Below, in pieces: positions 6,520 to 13,787 of a DNA stretch of 14,797 nt. The notes beneath the pieces are model-generated. The model worked only from the letters and a program-made list of their open reading frames with translations. It had not been told where the DNA came from and made no database searches. The number at the start of each line of letters is the position of its first letter. The first letter of the stretch is position 1. The position numbers were made by a program, and so were the translations under genes. The DNA is from JBDTNQ01 sp039933635. Lineage in GTDB: Bacteria > Acidobacteriota > Vicinamibacteria > Vicinamibacterales > SCN-69-37. The DNA lies in contig JBDTNQ010000111.1 of assembly GCA_039933635.1 (NCBI GenBank), forward strand, positions 1 to 14,797. The letters are read 5' to 3'.

Positions 6520-7302
6520 ATGAGCGTGGAGGTGTATTCGTCGTCGCTGATTCCGAATGCGGACAGCCGACGGGCGAATCGGGCGATCACATGGTCGATC
6601 GCGTTGCATGTCGTCGCGGTAGCCACGGCGTTCCTGCTTCCGCGCGAGTGGTTCGCCAAGAAACCCGCGCCGGCCGTGATGACGATCACGCTCGGCGGCG
6701 TCACCGCCGGGCCGAAATCCACCGGCACGGAAAGCATGGGCGGCCGCGCGGTGGAACAGGTGGCGCCACCGCCCAAGCGACCCGAGCCCGTGCCGGAGCC
6801 CAAGGCCCCGCCCGCGCCGGCGATGCCGACACGGACTCCCTCGCGGACGGCGGAGACGGCACCCTCAAAGACTCCGAAGCCACCGCCCATGCCGCCGACG
6901 CGGCCGCCGGTGACCGGTCAGCGCATCACGGCCGGGAATACGCCGGTCGACACGGGCGCGCGGGGCCAGGGCGCGGGTCTGACATTTGGCGGAACAGCCG
7001 GCACGGGCGGCGACACCGACCTCCAGGACTTCTGCTGCCAGGACTACTTGACGCAATTGCTGAGCACCATCGACAGCGTGTGGAACAAGAACCAACCGGA
7101 GTCGGGGAAGACCGTGCTGAAGTTCACGATTCACAGGAACGGCAGTATCGATCCCGTGATCGTCGAGCGAAGCAGTGGTTTCGGCCTGCTCGATCGCGCG
7201 GCCCGGGCTGCGCTGCAGGAAGCGCGGTTGCTGCCGCTGCCGGCGGAGTACAAGAAAGACACGCTGACCATTCACCTTACTTTTCCCTACGGGACGCAAT
7301 GA
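6520..7302 (+). CDS. TonB/TolA-like energy transducer with Pro-rich linker and Cys-Cys motif
   Basis: This 260-residue protein occupies the tolA position. It has a short cytoplasmic N-terminus and one membrane helix (about 22-41) carrying the S-x3-H pattern (Ser26, His30) that TonB and TolA use to contact their motor proteins. A long Pro/Ala/Lys-rich periplasmic linker follows (about 75-135), then a Gly-rich stretch, then a C-terminal TonB/TolA-type domain (about 174-260). It should transmit TolQR energy to TolB-Pal in the periplasm. It lacks the long Ala/Lys helical domain II of E. coli TolA and is shorter. The adjacent Cys172-Cys173 (DFCCQDYL) mark the linker-domain boundary. The ATG at 6520 is chosen over an upstream frame beginning at 6451 because that would run through tolR. 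It ends in a 4-base ATGA overlap with tolB. I leave the symbol empty because TolA and TonB cannot be told apart by sequence alone. Confidence 0.88.
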   Translation: MSVEVYSSSLIPNADSRRANRAITWSIALHVVAVATAFLLPREWFAKKPAPAVMTITLGGVTAGPKSTGTESMGGRAVEQVAPPPKRPEPVPEPKAPPAPAMPTRTPSRTAETAPSKTPKPPPMPPTRPPVTGQRITAGNTPVDTGARGQGAGLTFGGTAGTGGDTDLQDFCCQDYLTQLLSTIDSVWNKNQPESGKTVLKFTIHRNGSIDPVIVERSSGFGLLDRAARAALQEARLLPLPAEYKKDTLTIHLTFPYGTQ

Positions 7303-8714
7303 TGAAGGCACGGATCGCTCTCACCATCTTTCTCGGCGCGCTGGCGCTGACAACCGCCAGCCGGCCTGACGGCGTCGTGCATGCCGCGCGACTCGCGGCC
7401 GACACGCAGCAGGACGAATTCGCCCTGGCGCTCAGCAACGTCAGCACGCACCCGCACATCGGGTTGCCGAACTTCGTCTTGAGCGGCGGCGGCGCCGATC
7501 AAGGGACGGCGGCGACGACCATCGCGGACGTGTTGTGGGGCGACATCAACTTCGAACGCGAATACGACATGATTCCGCGCGCACGCTCGGCGTCGATTCC
7601 CGTCGCGCCCCCCGCCGCCCTACCCTTCGATCAGTGGAGCGACCTCGGCGCCGACTTCGTGCTGACGGGCGCCGCGCGGTTCACGAGCGCCACGGCTGTC
7701 ACGATTGAACTCCGTCTCATCGGCATCAAGGGTGCAGCCCGCGGCAAGGAATACTTCGCGATGCAGTACGACTGCGGCCTGCAGACCGCGCGCGGATCGC
7801 GCGACTGCGCCCACGCGATCGCCGACGATTTCCACAAGCAGAAGCGCAACCTCGACGGCGTAGCACGCACCAAGCTCGCGTTTTCTTCGAACAGGGACGC
7901 CCTGCGGGTGACGGGACGACCGACATCGACCGCCGGTCAGGGCAAGGAAATCTACCTGTCCGACTATGACGGCGCCAATCAGCTGCGATTCACCGTCAAT
8001 CGCAGCCTCAACATCAATCCCTCGTGGTCGCCGAGCGGCAGCGCACTGGCGTATACCTCGTACACCACGGGTTTCCCTGATATCTATGTCGCCAATCTGG
8101 CCGAGCCCGGGCGCGCGTTGGCGCGACCGGCGCATGGGAACGAAGAAGTCCAGAACCAACTGCCGGCCTGGTCGCCTGACGGCTCGAAGCTCGCGTTCAT
8201 GTCGAACCGCAGCGGCAACAACGACATCTGGATCGTGAACCGTGACGGCACCGACCTGCACAACCTGACGAACACGCCGTCGGCCAACGACGGCGCGCCG
8301 ACCTGGTCTCCGGACGGAGGCAAGCTGGCGTTCACGTCGGATCGAACCGGGTCCAATCAGCTTTATGTGGTGACGGCCGCCGGCACAGGTCTGCAGCGGC
8401 TGCCGATCAATCAGAAGATCGACCGACCCACCTGGTCGCGTCTGAACTTCATCGCGTTCACGATTGAGACGAGCTCCGGGCACGACATCGCCATCTACGA
8501 CTTCAACAACCCGGGCGTGAAGATCCTCACGGACGGCGTGGGGTCGAACGAGAGCCCGGCGATCGCGCCCAACGGCCGGCACATCGCGTTCGTGACGACG
8601 CGCTGGGGCCGCAAGCAGCTGGCCATCATCGACCGCACCGGTCAGAACATCCAGAAGATCACGGAAGTCGGCGACAACGAACATCCGACCTGGCAGCCTT
8701 TTGCAACCAAGTGA
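7299..8714 (+). CDS. tolB: Tol-Pal system periplasmic propeller protein TolB
   Basis: TolB is a periplasmic protein that binds Pal and the energy transducer, switching Pal between outer-membrane and peptidoglycan binding. The 471-residue protein has an N-terminal signal peptide (positively charged MMKAR, hydrophobic to about residue 20, cleavage probably near 29). A TolB N-terminal domain (about 35-175) follows, then a six-bladed beta-propeller of PD40 repeats (about 185-470). The repeats are visible as INPSWSPSGSALAY, LPAWSPDGSKLAF, APTWSPDGGKLAF, RPTWSRLNFIAF, SPAIAPNGRHIAF and a closing HPTWQPF. A much longer frame begins at 6591, but its first 236 residues overlap the previous gene out of frame. 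ATG 7299 (or the adjacent ATG 7302) overlaps the upstream stop and gives the signal peptide directly. Length is slightly above the usual 430. Confidence 0.93.
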   Translation: MMKARIALTIFLGALALTTASRPDGVVHAARLAADTQQDEFALALSNVSTHPHIGLPNFVLSGGGADQGTAATTIADVLWGDINFEREYDMIPRARSASIPVAPPAALPFDQWSDLGADFVLTGAARFTSATAVTIELRLIGIKGAARGKEYFAMQYDCGLQTARGSRDCAHAIADDFHKQKRNLDGVARTKLAFSSNRDALRVTGRPTSTAGQGKEIYLSDYDGANQLRFTVNRSLNINPSWSPSGSALAYTSYTTGFPDIYVANLAEPGRALARPAHGNEEVQNQLPAWSPDGSKLAFMSNRSGNNDIWIVNRDGTDLHNLTNTPSANDGAPTWSPDGGKLAFTSDRTGSNQLYVVTAAGTGLQRLPINQKIDRPTWSRLNFIAFTIETSSGHDIAIYDFNNPGVKILTDGVGSNESPAIAPNGRHIAFVTTRWGRKQLAIIDRTGQNIQKITEVGDNEHPTWQPFATK

Positions 8715-8738
8715 TCGCGCGCGGTTGCCCTATTTTTT
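8703..8738 (+). terminator. Possible attenuator hairpin between tolB and pal
   Basis: GCAACC (8703-8708) and GGTTGC (8723-8728) form a 6-base stem around a 14-base GC-rich loop that includes the tolB stop codon. CCTA and then six T residues (8733-8738) follow. The stem is short and the loop long, so this is weak; if functional it would cut transcription only partly before pal. Confidence 0.3.
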
Positions 8739-8750
8739 GAGGATCGATCC

Positions 8751-9329
8751 ATGAAACGTCTCGTCCTGATTCCGTTCCTCGCCCTGTTCGTGGCCGCCGC
8801 CTGCGGCGGCAAGAAGCCGCCGGTGCCGGTGGCGCCACCCCCCTTCCTCAACGCCTCCGCGCCTGGCGGAGGATCCGACACGGTGACCTCGCGTCCGCCC
8901 GATCCGCCTCCGGTCCCCCGGGATAGCGTCGTCGCGTCACGTCCGCTCTCCGATCCGTACAGCGGCAAGGACGTCAAGGACATCAACGACAACTCGCCGC
9001 TGAAGGCGATCTACTTCCTGTACGACAGCGACCAGTTGGATGACACCGCGAAGAAGGTGCTGGCGAGCAATGCGGACGTGCTCAAGCAATACGCGACGTG
9101 GGTGGTCACGGTGGAAGGACACTGCGACGAACGGGGCACGGCCGAATACAATCTGGCATTGGGCGATCGGCGGGCGCTCGCCGTGCGGAACTACATGCTG
9201 ACCTTGGGGGTCGGCGCCGAGCGGCTGAGAACGGTCAGCTACGGCAAGGAATTCCCATTCGATCCGGGCCACGACGAGACGGCCTGGTCGCACAACCGCC
9301 GCGCGCACTTCATGCTGACATCGAAGTAG
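8751..9329 (+). CDS. pal: Peptidoglycan-associated lipoprotein Pal
   Basis: Pal is an outer-membrane lipoprotein that grips peptidoglycan through an OmpA-like domain and is repositioned by TolB. The 192-residue precursor has a lipoprotein signal (MKRLVLIPFLALFVAAAC, lipidated Cys18) and a Pro/Gly-rich flexible linker (about 20-80). The OmpA-C domain runs from about 84 to 192. IYFLYDSDQL is its first strand, EGHCDERGTAEYN (122-134) is the peptidoglycan-binding loop, and NRRAHF (182-187) is the usual closing arginine motif. The lipobox has Ala rather than Leu/Val at -3. The ATG at 8751 has a good GAGGA ribosome site 7 bases upstream, stronger than for the earlier tol genes, which agrees with Pal being needed in higher amounts. 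Confidence 0.95.
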   Translation: MKRLVLIPFLALFVAAACGGKKPPVPVAPPPFLNASAPGGGSDTVTSRPPDPPPVPRDSVVASRPLSDPYSGKDVKDINDNSPLKAIYFLYDSDQLDDTAKKVLASNADVLKQYATWVVTVEGHCDERGTAEYNLALGDRRALAVRNYMLTLGVGAERLRTVSYGKEFPFDPGHDETAWSHNRRAHFMLTSK

Positions 9330-9359
9330 CCGGACGCGATCGAAACCGGTGGACACACC

Positions 9360-10244
9360 ATGAGCATACGAGTGACCGTTGCCCTCTTCGTTCTGGCGCT
9401 GGCCTCGGCGGCGTCGCCTGCCCGCGCCCAGAATCGCGAACACCTGCAGCTCAGCGCCGATGTGCGAATGCTGCAGGAACAAATCAGCCGGCTGCAGCTG
9501 GCGAACAATCAACTGGCCGACCAGCTCAAGTCCACGAGCAAACGGCTCGACGACCTGTCAGACGCCAACGTGAAGCTGTTCGCGAACCAGAAGGTCGCGC
9601 TGGACCAGGCGCTCACCAATCTCGCGACGCTGCGGGAGAAGATGCAGGACAGCGACGTGCGGGTCTCGCAGCTGACCCAGGAAATGACCGCTATCCGTGA
9701 CGGCATCCGCACGCTGGCGACTCAGATCAGCACGCTCGTCGGCCTTCTGCAGCCCCCGAGCGCCAGCGGCGCGCCAGCCACGCCGGACGCGCCGGCCTCG
9801 GCCGCCGGATCCTCACCTTCTCCGTCGTCTGGCGCCAACACGCTGTCGCCCGTCCTGCAGCCGTCGGCTGGCACGATCTACACACGCGCGTTCGGCGATT
9901 ACATGAGCAACCGGTTCGATCTCGCCATCGAAGGGTTCCGTGAGGTGATTCAGAAATATCCCGACGCTCCGGACGCGGCCCAGGCACAATTTCAGGTGGG
10001 CGAAGCGTTCTACCAACAGGGCAAGTGCCGCGAGGCGATTCCGGAATATCAGAAGCTGATCACGACGTACAAGACCTCGGACCATCTCGCGGAAGCGTAT
10101 TATATGCAGGGCATCTGCTTCCTGGACTTGAACCAACGGCCTCAGGCGCAGCGGATGTTCGAGACGGTCATCAAACAATTTCCCAACGCCACGCAGGCGC
10201 TCATGGCCAATCAGAAATTGACCACGATGGGCGTCAAGCGCTAG
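9360..10244 (+). CDS. cpoB: CpoB/YbgF-like Tol-Pal coordinator with coiled coil and TPRs
   Basis: CpoB (YbgF) is a periplasmic protein that binds TolA and coordinates outer-membrane constriction with peptidoglycan synthesis. The 294-residue protein has a signal peptide cleaved after about residue 23 (SPARA-QN). A heptad-rich N-terminal coiled coil (about 27-120; many Leu/Gln/Lys) follows, then a Pro/Ala/Ser linker (about 125-170). The C-terminal part has TPR units (about 177-294), seen as FGDYMSNRFDLAIEGFREVIQKYP, then AQFQVGEAFYQQGKCREAIPEYQKLI, then AYYMQGICFLDLNQRPQAQRMFETVIKQFP in order. It is the usual last gene of tol-pal, 30 bases after pal. The ATG at 9360 is the only start giving a signal peptide; the ribosome site (GGTGG) is modest. 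Its coiled coil is longer than in E. coli. Confidence 0.9.
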   Translation: MSIRVTVALFVLALASAASPARAQNREHLQLSADVRMLQEQISRLQLANNQLADQLKSTSKRLDDLSDANVKLFANQKVALDQALTNLATLREKMQDSDVRVSQLTQEMTAIRDGIRTLATQISTLVGLLQPPSASGAPATPDAPASAAGSSPSPSSGANTLSPVLQPSAGTIYTRAFGDYMSNRFDLAIEGFREVIQKYPDAPDAAQAQFQVGEAFYQQGKCREAIPEYQKLITTYKTSDHLAEAYYMQGICFLDLNQRPQAQRMFETVIKQFPNATQALMANQKLTTMGVKR

Positions 10245-10274
10245 CGCGCGGTCTCAGGAGTCAGGACACCCGAT

Positions 10275-10739
10275 ATGGGCAGTGTGAACAAGGCGATTCT
10301 GGTGGGCAACCTCGGGCGCGACGCCGAGATGCGGTTTACGGCCGGCGGCACGCCCGTCGCCACGGTCAGTCTCGCCACGACCGAGAAGTTCAAGGACCGC
10401 GAAGGCAACAACAAGGAAGACACGCAGTGGCATCGCATCGTGATCTGGGGCAAGACCGCCGAGGTCCTGCACGAGTACCTCACCAAGGGTAAGCAGATCT
10501 ACGTCGAAGGCCGCATCCAGACGCGGGAGTGGACCGACAAGGAAGGCAAGGCCGCGAAAACGACCGAGATCCGCGCCGACAAGGTCGTGCTGCTCAGCAG
10601 CAGCGGCGGTGGAGGCGGCGGAGGCGGCGGAGGCGGCACGCGCACCACCCGTGATCGCGGCAGCTATGCCGAAGAGGGCGGGTCCACGAACGACATGACC
10701 CCGGTCGACGCGCCGAGCGACGACGATATTCCGTTCTAG
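10275..10739 (+). CDS. ssb: Single-stranded DNA-binding protein SSB
   Basis: SSB coats single-stranded DNA in replication, recombination and repair. The 154-residue protein has an N-terminal OB fold (1-106; NKAILVGNLGRDAEMR, TQWHRIVIWGKTAE, GKQIYVEGRIQTREW). Then come a disordered linker with eleven consecutive glycines (111-121) and the acidic tip DDDIPF, which recruits partner proteins. It is smaller than E. coli SSB (178) because the linker is short. The ATG at 10275 has AGGA 8 bases upstream, in a tandem TCAGGAGTCAGGA. It follows cpoB by 30 bases on the same strand with no terminator seen between, so it is probably co-transcribed with tol-pal, an unusual partner. Confidence 0.96.
   Translation: MGSVNKAILVGNLGRDAEMRFTAGGTPVATVSLATTEKFKDREGNNKEDTQWHRIVIWGKTAEVLHEYLTKGKQIYVEGRIQTREWTDKEGKAAKTTEIRADKVVLLSSSGGGGGGGGGGGTRTTRDRGSYAEEGGSTNDMTPVDAPSDDDIPF
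10611..10637 (+). repeat. Three tandem 9-base repeats encoding the SSB glycine tract
   Basis: GGAGGCGGC is repeated three times exactly, in frame, encoding nine of the eleven linker glycines of SSB. A 9-base in-frame unit could expand or contract by slippage without breaking the gene. Confidence 0.8.
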
Positions 10740-10746
10740 TACGGTG

Positions 10747-10803
10747 CGGTCGGCGGGCTATTTGGTCAGATCGCTGGCCGCGCCTGCCGACCGGCGCCGT
10801 TTT
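10747..10803. terminator. Hairpin terminator between convergent ssb and rapZ
   Basis: The 124-base spacer between the ends of ssb and rapZ holds a 12-base stem with one G-T pair: 10747-10758 against 10782-10793. Its 23-base loop can form a further 5-base stem (GGTCA 10764-10768 with TGGCC 10775-10779). On the plus strand TTTT follows at 10800-10803, six bases after the stem. The location between two converging genes fits a shared terminator, though the T-run is short and offset. The remaining spacer (10804-10863) shows nothing recognisable. Confidence 0.5.
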
Positions 10804-10863
10804 CAGCTTCAGACCTTCGACATCTGGCTTCCGCTCAGAGGTCTTGACTGACTGGGCGAGTCC

Positions 10864-11772
10864 CTACTCTGCTCCCACATCCCGATGCCGCACCCGCAGT
10901 TCAATGCCGGGTACGCGACGTAGCCGCCTTGCCAGGGCTTCAGTAATCGCGACAGAGCGGTGGCGGCCACCAGTGCACCCCACCCCAATCGTCAAGTAGG
11001 CCTTCCCTTCGCTGACGTACTGCGGCAGCAGGAAACGCAGGAGCGCGGCGGTCAATCGCAGGAACCGGCCTGACGCCGGCGAGCGCAGGACGTAGCGCGA
11101 CACGCGCGGATTGCGGCCGCTCCATTTCTTCAGCGTCGGCACGAAATGCGGATTGGGCAGGAAGCGGACGTCGAACAACAGATCCGCGTCTTCCGGCACG
11201 CCGTGCCGGAAGCCGAAGCTGAGAAGGGTGACGCTCAGCGGCGCGAGGGCTTCGGCGCCGCCGACCGTCTCGCGGACGCGTCGGCGAAGCTCGTGGACCG
11301 TGAGGGCGGTGGTGTCGAGCACGCGATCGGCCAGGCGGCGCACCGGCTCGAGCAGGCGCCGTTCCTCGGCCAGAGCTTCTGCGACCGAGCGCTTCGCCGC
11401 CAGAGGGTGCGGTCGCCGGGTCTCGCTGAACCGCTGCAGCAGCACGCTGTCCGCGGCCTCGAGAAACAGCAGGCGCACGCGCTTGCGCGACTGCCGCTGG
11501 AGGCGGCGGTACACGGCAGGAAACTGGGTGAGTTCACGCCCTTCGCGGATGTCGATCACGACCGCCGCACGGCGCGTTTCGCCCTCCGCGTGCAGCGTCA
11601 GGTCAGCAAACGTGGGGAGGAGCGCGATGGGCAGGTTGTCGACGCAGAAGTAGCCCAGGTCTTCGAGTGCGCGAATCGCATGAGACTTGCCCGCGCCGGA
11701 GACGCCCGTCACCACCACGAACGACGCGTCGCGGGTTCGACTCGCCTTGCGCTTCCGGCCAGTGGCTGCCAC
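10864..11772 (-). CDS. rapZ: RNase adapter RapZ (YvcJ/DUF-type P-loop protein)
   Basis: RapZ is a nucleotide-binding adapter; in E. coli it guides RNase E to the small RNA GlmZ and senses glucosamine-6-phosphate, and in Firmicutes its homologue YvcJ binds nucleotides. The 302-residue protein has Walker A GVSGAGKS (23-30), the family text YFCVDNLP (41-48), and the highly conserved C-terminal IGVGCTGGRHRSV (262-274), part of the RNA/metabolite-binding domain. The GTG start at 11772 gives a basic 16-residue leader before the P-loop domain. It is 5 bases after hpf with a poor ribosome site, so coupling to hpf is likely. The small RNA partners known in enterobacteria may not exist here, so the exact role is open. 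It is the last gene of the rpoN cluster and converges on ssb. Confidence 0.94.
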   Translation of the reverse strand: MAATGRKRKASRTRDASFVVVTGVSGAGKSHAIRALEDLGYFCVDNLPIALLPTFADLTLHAEGETRRAAVVIDIREGRELTQFPAVYRRLQRQSRKRVRLLFLEAADSVLLQRFSETRRPHPLAAKRSVAEALAEERRLLEPVRRLADRVLDTTALTVHELRRRVRETVGGAEALAPLSVTLLSFGFRHGVPEDADLLFDVRFLPNPHFVPTLKKWSGRNPRVSRYVLRSPASGRFLRLTAALLRFLLPQYVSEGKAYLTIGVGCTGGRHRSVAITEALARRLRRVPGIELRVRHRDVGAE

Positions 11773-11777
11773 AGCGC

Positions 11778-12305
11778 TCAGGATTCCGCGTCGATGAGGC
11801 CGAAGTTGCCGTCGGGCCGCCGAAACAGCACGGCCACGCGCTCCGTCTCGGTATGGCGAAAGACCAGAAAGACCTGTTCGCCCAGCGCCATCACGGCATC
11901 ATCGATGCTCAGCGGTTTCACGGAGTAGCCGCGGGTGCGAATGACGCGCGGCACGCGTTCCACCGGTGCCGCTTCGACGGCCGGCTCGGGCGGCCGTCGA
12001 CGGTCGCGCTTGCGCGTCTTCCAGCGATCAGCGAGTCGCTCCGCCTGGTGCGACACTTTTTCGATGGCTTCGCCCACGGCGGTGATCAGTCGCGCGTGCC
12101 GTCCAATGGCGACCAGCATGTGGTCCCCTTTGGCGTGCACCGTGAGTTCGCACGCGACGCCGAGGCGCTCGCGGGTCACGACGCATTGTGCCGAGACGGC
12201 GTGCTCGTTCAGCACACGGTGCAAACGGCCGATGCGTTTCTCGATCTGCAGACGCGTCGCGGCCGGAATCTCGATGTGCCGGCCGGTCACTGTGACCGTC
12301 ATCAT
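11778..12305 (-). CDS. hpf: Long-form ribosome hibernation-promoting factor HPF
   Basis: HPF binds the decoding centre of idle ribosomes; the long form also joins two 70S particles into an inactive 100S dimer. The 175-residue protein has an N-terminal S30AE/RaiA domain (1-95; TVTGRHIEIPAATRLQIEKRI, a lysine/arginine-rich helix at 83-103). A linker (about 104-118) leads to the C-terminal dimerisation domain (about 119-175; IRTRGYSVKPLSIDDAVMAL, GNFGLID). Short HPF of gamma-proteobacteria ends near residue 95, so this is the long form. The start is ATG 12305 or the adjacent ATG 12302; AGGA lies 11 bases upstream of 12305. It sits 19 bases after rpoN, the usual place for this gene, and 5 bases before rapZ. 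Confidence 0.94.
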   Translation of the reverse strand: MMTVTVTGRHIEIPAATRLQIEKRIGRLHRVLNEHAVSAQCVVTRERLGVACELTVHAKGDHMLVAIGRHARLITAVGEAIEKVSHQAERLADRWKTRKRDRRRPPEPAVEAAPVERVPRVIRTRGYSVKPLSIDDAVMALGEQVFLVFRHTETERVAVLFRRPDGNFGLIDAES

Positions 12306-12324
12306 GGCGGGTTGTGTCCTGACT

Positions 12325-13755
12325 TCAGTAGAGAATCTTGCGCTGGTTCGACGTCGGAATCTTCAGTTCCTCGCGGTACTTCGCGATGGTCCGGCGCGCC
12401 AGCACAAGGCCTTCCTTCTGCAAAATGCTCATGATCTTCGAGTCGCTCAGCGGACGCTTCGCGTCCTCCGCCTCGATGATCCTCTTGATGCGCTGCTTGA
12501 TCGTCACCGACGAGACGCTCTCGCCGTACGAGCTGCTGATGCCGCTATGAAAGAAGAACTTCAGCTCGTACACGCCCTGCGGCGTGTGCACGTACTTGTT
12601 GTTCACGACGCGCGAGACCGTCGACTCGTGCATCCCGATGTCGCTCGCGACATCCCGCAGCACCAAGGGCCGCAGGTGTTCGATACCGTGATCGAGGAAC
12701 GCGCGCTGGAAGTTGATGATGCTCGTCGCCACCTTGACGATCGTCTTCTGCCGCTGGTCGACGGACTTGAGCAGCCACAGCGCCGCGCGGAATTTGTCTT
12801 TCACGTACGCGCGCGTCTCATCGCTGGTTTCGCCGCCCTTGTCGAGCAGGCGGCGGTACACCGGGCTGATGCGCAGCTGCGGCAGTCCGTCTTCGTTCAG
12901 AACGGCCTTGTACCCATCCTCGGTCTTCACGATGTACACGTCGGGGATGACGTATTGCGAATCGGCCAGACTGTAGCGCGCGCCCGGCTTCGGGTCGAGG
13001 TGCTTGATGACCTCGATGTGCTGCTTCGCTTCCTCGATGTCGCAGCCGAGCAGTTTCGCCAGGTCCGGCAGACGGTTGTTCTGCAGCAAGTGCAGGTGCT
13101 CGCGGATGATCGTCTCGACGGGCGAGCCCATGAGGCCCAGCGGCTTCAGCTGCAACAGGAGGCACTCGCGTGGATCGCGCGCGGCGACCCCCGGGGGATC
13201 GAACGCCTGGATGTGCTCGAGCGCCTGCTCCACCGCCACCACGTCCCAGGGGCCAAGCGCGGCAATCTCGTTGACCGACGCCACCAGGTAGCCGTCGTCA
13301 TCGATGTTGCCGATGATGGCGGCGCCGATTTCGCGCGTGATGTCGTCAGCCTGCTGCAGGTTCAACTGCCAGATGAGGTGCTCGGCCAGCGATCCCTTGC
13401 TGGACAGGGTGTTCTCGATCGGCGGCAGTTCCTTGACTTCCTGGGGCTGGCGCGAGCGATAGCTGTCGTCGTTCAGGTACTCGCCGAAGAAATACTCGTA
13501 GTCCTGATCGTCCCACGTGTCGCCCTTGTCGTCGGGCTTCTTCTCGGGCTCCGGGGCCTCGGTCGTCTGCGCAGCATCCTGCGCCGTCTCCTCGGTGGGC
13601 ACCTCCTCGAGCATCGGATTCTCGACCATCTCCTGATTGAGGAGCTCGGCGAGTTCCAACGTCGTCATGGGCAGGAGTTTGATGGCCTGCTGCAGCGACG
13701 GCGTCAGAATCAGCTTCTGAACGAGTCGCGCGTGGAGTTTCTGGTGAATGGCCAT
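12325..13755 (-). CDS. rpoN: RNA polymerase sigma-54 factor RpoN
   Basis: Sigma-54 directs RNA polymerase to -24/-12 promoters that need an AAA+ activator. The 476-residue protein shows the Gln/Leu-rich activator-interacting Region I (LILTPSLQQAIKLLP, about 16-30) and an acidic variable Region II (about 50-110). The core-binding domain follows (about 115-310), then a helix-turn-helix (about 366-385; GMHESTVSRVVNNKYV), and finally the invariant RpoN box ARRTIAKYRE (453-462). It ends PTSNQRKILY. The reading frame can be opened one codon earlier with TTG at 13758, but ATG 13755 gives the standard MAIHQKLHARL start. It follows lptB by 32 bases and precedes hpf by 19. A GAGA upstream is the only ribosome-site hint. 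No -24/-12 promoter was found in the window, so its targets are elsewhere. Confidence 0.96.
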   Translation of the reverse strand: MAIHQKLHARLVQKLILTPSLQQAIKLLPMTTLELAELLNQEMVENPMLEEVPTEETAQDAAQTTEAPEPEKKPDDKGDTWDDQDYEYFFGEYLNDDSYRSRQPQEVKELPPIENTLSSKGSLAEHLIWQLNLQQADDITREIGAAIIGNIDDDGYLVASVNEIAALGPWDVVAVEQALEHIQAFDPPGVAARDPRECLLLQLKPLGLMGSPVETIIREHLHLLQNNRLPDLAKLLGCDIEEAKQHIEVIKHLDPKPGARYSLADSQYVIPDVYIVKTEDGYKAVLNEDGLPQLRISPVYRRLLDKGGETSDETRAYVKDKFRAALWLLKSVDQRQKTIVKVATSIINFQRAFLDHGIEHLRPLVLRDVASDIGMHESTVSRVVNNKYVHTPQGVYELKFFFHSGISSSYGESVSSVTIKQRIKRIIEAEDAKRPLSDSKIMSILQKEGLVLARRTIAKYREELKIPTSNQRKILY

Positions 13756-13787
13756 CAAGTCTCAGGGTGCCTGCGTGCACACCAATC

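Noticed and set aside
6591..7298. N-terminal extension of the tolB frame by 236 codons
   Set aside because: It overlaps the TonB-like gene out of frame, is low-complexity, and would bury the tolB signal peptide inside the protein.
7620..8684. A 354-codon minus-strand frame antisense to tolB
   Set aside because: Shadow of the tolB propeller region; Arg/Val-rich with no family motifs.
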